Below, in pieces: positions 1 to 5,582 of a DNA stretch of 6,609 nucleotides. Each line of letters begins with the position of its first letter. Positions within the stretch are counted from its first letter, which is position 1. Source of the DNA: Clostridiales bacterium (GTDB taxonomy: Bacteria; Bacillota; Clostridia; Oscillospirales; Acutalibacteraceae). The stretch spans positions 1 through 6,609 of the forward strand of contig JAAYKB010000191.1 of assembly GCA_012522615.1 (NCBI GenBank), written 5' to 3'. The notes beneath the pieces were generated by a model. That model saw only the letters and a program-made list of their open reading frames with translations. It had not been told where the DNA came from and searched no databases. The position numbers and the translations under genes were made by a program.

Positions 1-722
1 ATTGCCTTCCCGTACTTTCCGTAATAGTTTAGCCAGCCCCAAATTGCCGGGTTGTATCGCTCGGCAATGTCCTCTAGGGTCACATTCGGAGTTCTGAGTA
101 AAGCCCAGGTTCTAACTGTTTGTCTTATCTGCTTCTGGGCTTGCTGGCTTATTGCAGGCAAAAAACTGGTGAATTCAAGACCATGCTTCCCCTTTGCTTT
201 GCGCGGCATGAAGGTGTATCCCAAGAATGTAAAACTAACATTCTCATGATTTCCCCTTCGATTGCTGTCTTTGCAGTAGATTACCTTGGTCTTGTTGGGA
301 TGCAATTCTAATCCACACTGTTTCAATCGTCCCGCCAGCTTTCCCAGGAGTTTCTCCGCTTGGTCTTGACTGTGACAGTGAACTACTGCGTCATCGGCAT
401 ACCTACAGAATTCATTCTGAGGGAACTCCCTTTGCATCCACTAATCAAAAGCGTAGTGCATAAAGAGATTTGATAACAGCGGACTTATGACCCCGCCTTG
501 AGGCACTCCTCTTGTCCTTGGAGTGCTATTCCCCTTAAGATCTTCCATTGGCGCCACTAACATCGTTTGATGTACAGTAGTTCCCAGTTGGTATCGGTAT
601 GCTTTGTCAACGCCCTCAAGATCTATGTTGTCTATGCCGGCACCACCACGCTTGGCTTTGACAGCCTTATAGGCTTCATATACCATCCGTTTGGTGATAC
701 CAAACGACTTTGTGTCAGTCAT
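1..722 (-). pseudogene. ltrA: Group II intron reverse transcriptase/maturase, decayed and cut by the window edge
   Basis: This is the remnant of a LtrA-type reverse transcriptase/maturase. The ATG at 722 has a GGGAGG ribosome binding site at 729-734. The N-terminus is a typical family start (ITKRMVYEAYKAVKA), reaching GGAGID at residue 31. It then jumps directly to NID, the end of the usual FDNID motif, so roughly 100 or more residues are missing, including the first catalytic Asp motif. From about 619 to 563 the family sequence (LRALTKHTDTNWELLYIKR) reads in another frame. Frame is regained at VAPMED (about 560) and continues through TPRTRGVPQGGVISPLL. A TAG codon at 441-443 interrupts HYAFD-stop-WM, where relatives have a sense codon. 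Beyond it the frame is open to base 3 with RYADD (catalytic), HPNKTKVIYC, FTFLGYTF and NPAIWGWLNYYG (maturase region). The lesions make a functional product very unlikely. Confidence 0.9.
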
Positions 723-1252
723 TTAGTTCCTCCCATTACTGGTTGACTATTTGCCAACACAGGATAACACAGCCCCTTCGCTCCACTTCCATTACAGAAG
801 TTTCATTACTACTACGAGCTGTTCCCCCCTACCACTTGCTTCGGTACTTTCGCCCTTGTGTTTTCGCACTTGTGACTTTTCCCTTCGCATCAAGTTGCAG
901 GTTCTCACGTTCCGTACGAAAGCCTATGTATGGCTCATGCCGCCCTTATCCCGGTTACCATCCGGTCAGTAATCAGGTATCCCCCGGACCTATCCCATGG
1001 CAGCCAACCTCCATGGTTTCGATAACAACTGAGCTTTTCGAGACGGATTCAGCGGTTCACTTGCGTTCATCTTCCATACACACATCTGACAGTTTTCTTC
1101 TGCCTTTTCCTTAACGCTCAGCACCACCGGTTTACCCGATAGCACCTTAAGGTGATTTGAAACCTCTGCCTGAACAGCGTTTTCGAGGGACCCTCCCTCA
1201 TCTCTCGTACAGCATGCGGTGCCAATACTTAGGCATTCGCTTCGTGACACAC
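723..1252 (-). ncRNA. Group II intron ribozyme, 5' domains (I to start of IV)
   Basis: This 530-base stretch between the interrupted transposase and the RT start has no credible gene and is read as intron RNA. It begins with GTGTG. It contains several self-complementary blocks, for example GAGGGACCCTC near 1190, two CCATGG hexamers about ten bases apart near 1000, and a hairpin at 912-933. It also carries the GGAACGTGAGAACCTGC-type segment I recall from domain I of related introns. Open frames seen here on either strand are ribozyme sequence and not genes. No obvious deletion is visible, unlike in the RT, but I have not folded it, so whether it still splices is unknown. Confidence 0.75.
912..933 (-). 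other. Putative EBS1 hairpin of the intron
   Basis: On the transcribed strand CCATAC and GTACGG can pair (five of six positions), leaving a ten-base loop, ATAGGCTTTC. The last six bases of the 5' exon are GCCTAC (1253-1258), and the loop's ATAGGC pairs with them at five of six positions. Group II introns recognise their 5' exon by exactly this kind of EBS1-IBS1 loop pairing. The assignment is inferred from the pairing alone and would also support the boundary at 1252/1253. Confidence 0.4.
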
Positions 1253-1516
1253 GTAGGCCGCTGCTTTTTTTAGCATTTCGTTCTCCATTTTCAGCTCCGC
1301 ATTTTCAAGCTGGAGCTGGCGCAGAGAGTCTTCTTGTTCAGCCATTCTGGTTTTATCGCCCTCTTGGGTATAGAGCTTTCTCCAGTTATAAATGAGACTG
1401 ACATGAATCCCCAAGTCAGCGGCAAAATCCGTCATCTTCTTGGGAGTAACGTAACTAAGTTTCACGGCATTCTTCTTGAATTCCTCATCGTAGTTTTGTC
1501 GGATTCTTCTGGACAT
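1229..1516 (-). pseudogene. IS3-family transposase OrfA, interrupted by the group II intron
   Basis: OrfA of IS3-family elements is the DNA-binding part of the transposase. It normally joins OrfB by programmed -1 frameshifting. Residues about 5-50 form the HTH_Tnp_1 domain (NYDEEFKKNAVKL, then a helix-turn-helix through LGIHVSLIYNWRKLY). Residues about 64-85 form the usual leucine-zipper-like coiled coil (LRQLQLENAELKMENEML). The native frame ends after KKAAAY at residue 88 (codon 1253-1255). The next seven residues (VCHEANA) and the TAA at 1229-1231 are intron sequence. The ATG at 1516 has an AAGGAAG ribosome binding site seven bases upstream. Without splicing the product is a lone OrfA fragment lacking the catalytic half. 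Splicing would restore the exon junction, if the missing 3' exon still exists. Confidence 0.88.
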
Positions 1517-1570
1517 GATTTATCTTCCTTCAGATAATACTATCTTATCATCATGTCCGGAATTGTAACA
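1253..1570 (-). mobile_element. IS3-family insertion sequence, left-end fragment
   Basis: This is the visible 5' portion of an IS3-family element, covering the leader and the first 88 codons of orfA, with the group II intron following. The outer end is placed tentatively at 1570, where the minus strand reads TGTTACAATTCCGGACATG. IS3-type ends usually begin with TG, but the partner inverted repeat lies beyond base 1 and no target duplication can be checked, so this end is uncertain by tens of bases. The element sits about 50 bases after the stop of the last polysaccharide gene. orfB, which carries the DDE catalytic domain, is not in the window. Confidence 0.6.
1511..1558 (-). repeat. Inverted repeat sequestering the orfA start codon
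   Basis: GGACATGAT at 1511-1519 and its exact complement at 1550-1558 form a perfect 9-base inverted repeat around a 30-base loop. In a minus-strand transcript the downstream arm contains the orfA ATG (1514-1516), and the loop contains its AAGGAAG ribosome binding site. Read-through RNA entering from the polysaccharide genes could therefore fold to hide the start. Such hairpins are known to protect several IS elements from outside transcription. The repeat is seen directly; the role is inferred. Confidence 0.6.
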
Positions 1571-1620
1571 TAGACCCCTCGAAGGTAAAGTGCTCATCAT
1601 GGCTAACGATACAATAGACT

Positions 1621-2805
1621 TTATCGAGTCGCTCGAATACGCCGAAGGATCCTTCTTATTCGACTTCGAGCTCGATGCGGATACCTACGGTACTTTAGTA
1701 CAGTGACGACAATTACATCCTTACACGCAACATCTAAACCGTTCTGCTTCATTATTCGAATAAAACGCTCTCTTCCCGGTAACTTCGGCAAAGACTCCAC
1801 CAAGGCGCGGTTTGCCATCGCCGCTACGTGATCGGCAACACCTGTCACAACATCATCATCGGCGAGGGATTGGCTTATTTTCTGGCCCCTTTGTGTGTTT
1901 ACTAGGCAAATAGACACTCCATCAGGGTTGTAATCACCTCTCTGGCTGTTGGCCGCATGGAAGTCTCCTATCGTCAAGTCCGCCGCAGTTACACCATTCT
2001 TATATTCACAATGATAACACGAATATCTCTTTACCATTTGAAATGCTTTGCCCAACTCAGTGTCGGCAAAAATTTGAGTACGGGTAATTCCATTATCATA
2101 TATGATTCTAGAGTTAAGAGGCTTCCAATGAGGATTCTTAAATCGAGATGTATAACTAACAACAGTGGCTTTTTGACGTTCTTCCAAATGCGAAATGTAT
2201 CTACTCAAAACCTTGCTAGATGTAGGACCATGGCATACAAGTTCACACGTGTATAGTTTTTCAGAGTCGCTGAACAGCTTCATTGCAGCAACTTCGCAAG
2301 GCAATCCAATAAACAAAACCTCACTACCGCTATTCAACATCTTCTTAACCTGATTATAAATATCGTTTTTGCAAGCCTGTATGTATTTTGAACCCTTAAA
2401 TCGTTCCATGTTCTTTGCATCGTTTGTTAGTATATACTGTGCCCCCATAAAATCATCTGTGTATTGAACGCCAACAATATAAACACCGCCCTCTAGAGAT
2501 TTCCTATACAAATGTGTTGCCAACCCGCCCGATGAAGATGATAGCAGTTCATCCCTATCCTTCACCCAGAAAAAAAGCTCCTTCCGCCTCTGATTGAGTT
2601 TACTAGGTATGTTATCCTTAGACACAGGACACTTTTTTAGACAAAGCCCACAGTTCACACATTCCTCTATCTTAATAATCTGTGGATAGAGAAAGCCCGC
2701 ATCATCATGCTTCATTTCTATCAGCGACAATGGACATGCACCCGCACACGCTTCACACCCGCAACATTTCTTATATTTGATTAAAGTTATGTTGTTTACT
2801 TCCAT
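1621..2805 (-). CDS. FrhB/FdhB-type Fe-S protein of polysaccharide loci (coenzyme F420 hydrogenase/dehydrogenase beta subunit family)
   Basis: This is a soluble redox protein with two 4Fe-4S clusters and an FrhB-like flavin/F420-type domain. Numbered from the upstream ATG at 2817, the first cluster is C18-C21-C24-C28-Pro and the second C53-C56-C59-C63-Pro. Then come SGGLA (96-100), GLPCEVA with C174, CHGPTS (195-200), the CYHC pair (C267, C270) and LTIGDF (281-286), all typical of the FrhB_FdhB N and C domains. The C-terminal tail is very basic (RSRIRRILRRIR). I prefer the ATG at 2805 because GAGGG sits five bases upstream. The ATG at 2817 overlaps the previous stop (ATGA) and adds four residues, but has no Shine-Dalgarno of its own. 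Relatives are common beside polysaccharide pyruvyl transferases; their reaction there is not established, and true F420 use is not implied. It is the last gene before the IS. Confidence 0.88.
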   Translation of the reverse strand: MEVNNITLIKYKKCCGCEACAGACPLSLIEMKHDDAGFLYPQIIKIEECVNCGLCLKKCPVSKDNIPSKLNQRRKELFFWVKDRDELLSSSSGGLATHLYRKSLEGGVYIVGVQYTDDFMGAQYILTNDAKNMERFKGSKYIQACKNDIYNQVKKMLNSGSEVLFIGLPCEVAAMKLFSDSEKLYTCELVCHGPTSSKVLSRYISHLEERQKATVVSYTSRFKNPHWKPLNSRIIYDNGITRTQIFADTELGKAFQMVKRYSCYHCEYKNGVTAADLTIGDFHAANSQRGDYNPDGVSICLVNTQRGQKISQSLADDDVVTGVADHVAAMANRALVESLPKLPGRERFIRIMKQNGLDVACKDVIVVTVLKYRRYPHRARSRIRRILRRIRATR

Positions 2806-2813
2806 AGAAACCC

Positions 2814-3980
2814 TCATTTCAGTGCTATGTTTAGAAAAGCAATTGATTCTTGCCTTAGCGTGCTAATCCGATCATCCACTGCGCTATAGTCAACAACCTT
2901 CCCGGCGATTTCGGCAACACCATTTCCCATGCTGTAAATGTTACCCTTTAAGTTTAATTCTCCAAGGAAATCATCGATTCGGGAATTTCTAGAGTTTTTG
3001 TCCGTAGACTTGGTGCGATAGAAAGAAACAAACTGTCGATGGCTAATAATAGAAAAGATTGTTGCATGAAAAGAGTCCGTACAAACAACGTTTGCATATC
3101 TAATATAGTTCACAAAGTCTTCGACAGATGGACCATCAAGAATGATATCGCCGATATCACTTACCTCTCCCACATAAGTCTCTATATTTCTTATTACTAC
3201 CATCTTGTAGGAATGATCGGTACAGAATTGGCGAACTACTTCTAAGTACTCTGGATTATCACCCAGGAAATAGCAGAAAACATAAGGCTCATTGATCAGC
3301 CTATTTCTTTTTATCGTCGATTCCCAATCTTCGGGAGTTAAAAGCAGGGTCGGATCTAATACCACTACAGCTTTCTCTCCAATGAGGGAATCAACAATTA
3401 TTTTTCCGCTCGGCTCCCTGACACTCAAGTAGTCTATTCTGGATAAGAACTCTTTTCCTCGCTTTGTTAGATACCTCGGAATGGATGAAACACCTAGGCT
3501 TGTTGCGTAAGAAACTTTTTTCACTTCATCTGGGACAAACATTAATGTGCTGATATTACCGTAAAAAGACGCTGGATTCCACTGCTGATCGCTCCCCACG
3601 AGCACAGCATCACAACTTTTCACAGCCTCCCCAGCTGATTCTTCAGAAGAAAAAAAGAGTATGTCGTGAAATCTTTCTTTAATAAAGATGTCAGCCGCGC
3701 GTCTTCGTTCCGCCTGTGCGGCGCGTAAAACAGGGTTTCTATTGACTATTTTTCTTCTTTGTCTTTTCTTAAAGGCAACCCTAAGCGACATTGGCTTCGT
3801 AAACGTTCTAAGTAAATACCTAAATTTTGATGCATAAGTGTATAGCCCTTTGCGTGCTTCAACTCGAATAATCACAGTATTAAAACCAGCTCTATCCAAA
3901 TACCATTGCGTAGCATAAGATTGAAGAATCATTCCGTAGTTTACACCCATTAAAGCAATAACCATTCCGATCTTTCGCAT
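2814..3980 (-). CDS. Polysaccharide pyruvyl transferase family protein
   Basis: The 388 residues match the PS_pyruv_trans family (CsaB/WcaK-like), whose characterised members move pyruvate from phosphoenolpyruvate onto glycan sugars as a ketal, adding negative charge. Visible landmarks in order are NYGMILQSYATQ (14-25), VGSDQQWNP (128-136), SYATSLG (157-163), LSVREPSG (185-192), LDPTLLL (208-214) and CTDSFHATIFSI (300-311) near the C-terminus. The SFH block is usually SFHGT; here the Gly is Ala. There is no signal peptide or membrane segment, so it should act in the cytoplasm on lipid-linked precursors. The ATG at 3980 has AGGAGG at 3987-3992, six bases upstream, which decides the start. It follows the polymerase gene by 71 bases and its stop overlaps or abuts the start of the FrhB-like gene, suggesting co-translation. 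The exact acceptor is unknown, and some family members may not be pyruvyl transferases. Confidence 0.88.
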   Translation of the reverse strand: MRKIGMVIALMGVNYGMILQSYATQWYLDRAGFNTVIIRVEARKGLYTYASKFRYLLRTFTKPMSLRVAFKKRQRRKIVNRNPVLRAAQAERRRAADIFIKERFHDILFFSSEESAGEAVKSCDAVLVGSDQQWNPASFYGNISTLMFVPDEVKKVSYATSLGVSSIPRYLTKRGKEFLSRIDYLSVREPSGKIIVDSLIGEKAVVVLDPTLLLTPEDWESTIKRNRLINEPYVFCYFLGDNPEYLEVVRQFCTDHSYKMVVIRNIETYVGEVSDIGDIILDGPSVEDFVNYIRYANVVCTDSFHATIFSIISHRQFVSFYRTKSTDKNSRNSRIDDFLGELNLKGNIYSMGNGVAEIAGKVVDYSAVDDRISTLRQESIAFLNIALK

Positions 3981-4051
3981 TTGTCTCCTCCTCTTTTACA
4001 ATACAATTTCACTTGTGGTATGTGTATATCTCCGCACGACCAAAACTATCA

Positions 4052-5359
4052 TCAGATTTCGCTAGGCAAATCCGAAAGTTCTTCCCCTATGAATAAGGTT
4101 ATAACGATTAGATATGCAGGAAACATAATCGACGTAATGATATTGATCGCCATCCCTCGAACAAAGAACACCAAAAGCAGTGAATAGTTCAAAATAGTTC
4201 TCTTTTTCAACCTTCTTATGCATAATCCCGTACTGCTCAGCTTCAAATACGTTGCTGTGACAAGGGAGGTACCAATGAGGCCGAAACTGTAAACTGTTTC
4301 AATAAATAGATTATGTGAAGCTCTGTCCAAAGGATTAAACAGACCATTACCTAGAAACAACACTCGGATATTCTCGAACATGTAATTGAAGTATAACTCA
4401 AATAGTGCGAATCGACCCGTCGAATATGAATTGATGTCAACTGCATCCTCCACAAGGACCCTATCAATTAATATTATGAGGTATTCAGTGTCAACAAATT
4501 GCAGTACAATCAAACCAACAACCAAACCAACCCCAAGAAGCCTTAGCCAGCGGCCTGGATTACGTTTCAATAAATAGACACAAGAGATCATGGCTGATAC
4601 CAATAAACCGAAAACAAATGACTTGCTTAGTGAGTAAGTGCCAAATAGTAACAACATTCCCAAAAGTACTACATCAATGATTCTCATTTTTTTCGATATG
4701 AGATATGATATCAGCGCCATACAAGTAAGATTAACTGGTAGAGTATAATGATTAGGATTATTTATTAATCCACTAAATCTTACCTGCCTAACTCCCGCAC
4801 TTACTCGGAAAGTATGATACGTAATATACCTTGAAATACCTGGTAGGTAATCCCTCATTAAAAATACTAAAGAGCTTGCGATGATCCCAAATGCAAATAT
4901 TCTCATGAGTGCTCTAATGTCATATTCGCGGGTGTTAGAAACAACAAGTCCCGCAAACAGTATACCAACGACAAAAGAAAATAACTTAAATGCTGTATCG
5001 GGCTCAGCAAAATACAGCCCCAACGTTGACACTGATGCAATTGCCAAGGAGAAAAACACAAAGAAACAGATCACTTTCCCTTTATCTATCCACAGCATTC
5101 TAATAATCGCAACAACAAACAGAAGATTGTATAGTGTAAATGTATCAGAAAGTTTCATGATGCCCGCAAATGAAGAGAGCAATAGCATGATCTCTACTAC
5201 CTGCTGTTTCTGACCACGCAAAATCAAATAAACGGTCAACAAGAATCCTATAAGTGACAAAGCACTAAAAAAGGAAGCACCAATAACATAACAGAGCATA
5301 ATAACTACATACAAGGGAATTTTGATTTTATCCAAAGCACTTAGCCTCTTATATACCAT
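4052..5359 (-). CDS. O-antigen polymerase/ligase-like membrane protein (Wzy type)
   Basis: This is an integral membrane protein of 435 residues with about 12 hydrophobic segments, roughly at 14-47 (two), 55-70, 75-90, 96-117, 124-142, 151-168, 205-222, 227-245, 248-265, 272-290, 352-372 and 390-425 (one or two). Proteins of this shape polymerise undecaprenyl-linked repeat units or ligate glycan outside the membrane. RFSGLINNPNHYT (194-206), opening the extracytoplasmic region, resembles the R-x-SG...NPN block of the Wzy_C/O-antigen ligase family. STGRFALFELY (313-323) followed by SHNLFIE (348-354) resembles the family's loop before the last helices. The ATG at 5359 has GGAG at 5367-5370, seven bases upstream. 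Low sequence conservation is normal here, so polymerase versus ligase cannot be decided. Polymerase is favoured because no other candidate is visible in the cluster. Confidence 0.82.
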   Translation of the reverse strand: MVYKRLSALDKIKIPLYVVIMLCYVIGASFFSALSLIGFLLTVYLILRGQKQQVVEIMLLLSSFAGIMKLSDTFTLYNLLFVVAIIRMLWIDKGKVICFFVFFSLAIASVSTLGLYFAEPDTAFKLFSFVVGILFAGLVVSNTREYDIRALMRIFAFGIIASSLVFLMRDYLPGISRYITYHTFRVSAGVRQVRFSGLINNPNHYTLPVNLTCMALISYLISKKMRIIDVVLLGMLLLFGTYSLSKSFVFGLLVSAMISCVYLLKRNPGRWLRLLGVGLVVGLIVLQFVDTEYLIILIDRVLVEDAVDINSYSTGRFALFELYFNYMFENIRVLFLGNGLFNPLDRASHNLFIETVYSFGLIGTSLVTATYLKLSSTGLCIRRLKKRTILNYSLLLVFFVRGMAINIITSIMFPAYLIVITLFIGEELSDLPSEI

Positions 5360-5582
5360 ATTTAATCTCCATTAGCCATCATGCAACAATCATACATAAA
5401 GGCTATATTTGTTAGCAGCCAATTAATCCCCAGATAAGAGAATTCTATAGCTAGCGAATACACTTCTCATTTATAGGATTGTCGAAGTCATAGATTAAGT
5501 AATCCAAAACATTGAATGTTTTCAGAACTAACCGCAACAGTTTGTGTTATGCCCGTTTGATGGGCGAAATAGAGAAAAATTG
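5360..5582 (-). other. 223-base spacer between glycosyltransferase and polymerase genes
   Basis: There is no gene-like frame in this stretch. It is AT-rich and holds the ribosome binding site of the polymerase (5367-5370), a perfect palindrome (5506-5522), and a weak GCCC/GGGC stem near 5550 with no following U-run, so not a convincing terminator. A poor promoter-like pair on the minus strand (TTGGCT, then TTATGT after 17 bases, ending near 5395) could give the polymerase its own start, but it is too weak to list separately. The spacer is long compared with the 71-base gap and the overlap further down the cluster, so an extra transcription start or remnant DNA here is possible. Confidence 0.5.
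5506..5522. repeat. Perfect palindrome (8+1+8) in the spacer
   Basis: AAAACATT, one G, then AATGTTTT forms an exact dyad of 17 bases. It lies between the glycosyltransferase stop (5583) and the polymerase start (5359). As RNA it gives only a weak AT stem, so it is less like a terminator and more like a protein-binding dyad, though in AT-rich DNA it could be chance. Confidence 0.5.

Larger units (their letters stand above)
1..1252 (-). mobile_element. Group II intron, 5' part, inserted in an IS3 orfA
   Basis: This is a retroelement made of a self-splicing ribozyme with a reverse transcriptase/maturase gene in its domain IV. The 5' boundary is placed at 1252 because the transposase frame reads cleanly up to a Tyr codon (1253-1255) and is then followed by GTGTG, the group II 5' consensus. 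About 530 bases of non-coding ribozyme sequence follow before the RT start at 722, a normal distance for this intron class. The RT frame still runs at base 1, so domains V and VI and the 3' splice site lie outside the window. The RT is a pseudogene, so the copy should not be able to retrohome on its own. Bacterial group II introns are often found inside other mobile elements, which fits this position. The intron identity is well supported; the exact boundary rests on the GTGTG motif and the interrupted host frame. Confidence 0.88.

Noticed and set aside
441..443. TAG as a recoded codon (pyrrolysine or suppression) in the RT
   Set aside because: The same gene has other disabling lesions, so ordinary decay explains the stop better than recoding.
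710..1114. Plus-strand frame of 134 codons, rich in Ser, Pro and Phe
   Set aside because: It is antisense to the intron RNA, and the composition is typical of a chance translation of structured RNA complement.
990..1250. Open frame of 86 codons on the minus strand within the intron
   Set aside because: It lies wholly inside the group II ribozyme 5' domains, starts within the intron's first bases, and has no ribosome binding site; its apparent conservation would come from RNA structure.
1599..1706. Plus-strand 35-codon frame beginning MANDTIDF, acidic and protein-like
   Set aside because: It is antisense to the basic C-terminal tail of the FrhB-like gene, which is normal for that family; its acidic look mirrors the Arg-rich tail, and there is no well-placed ribosome binding site.
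1957..2256. Plus-strand 99-codon frame inside the FrhB-like gene, and similar plus-strand frames across 3039-5213
   Set aside because: They are antisense shadows of well-supported minus-strand genes, with no domain signal or ribosome binding site.
5540..5570. Intrinsic terminator after the glycosyltransferase
   Set aside because: The stem is only four base pairs (GCCC/GGGC) and no U-run follows on the transcribed strand.
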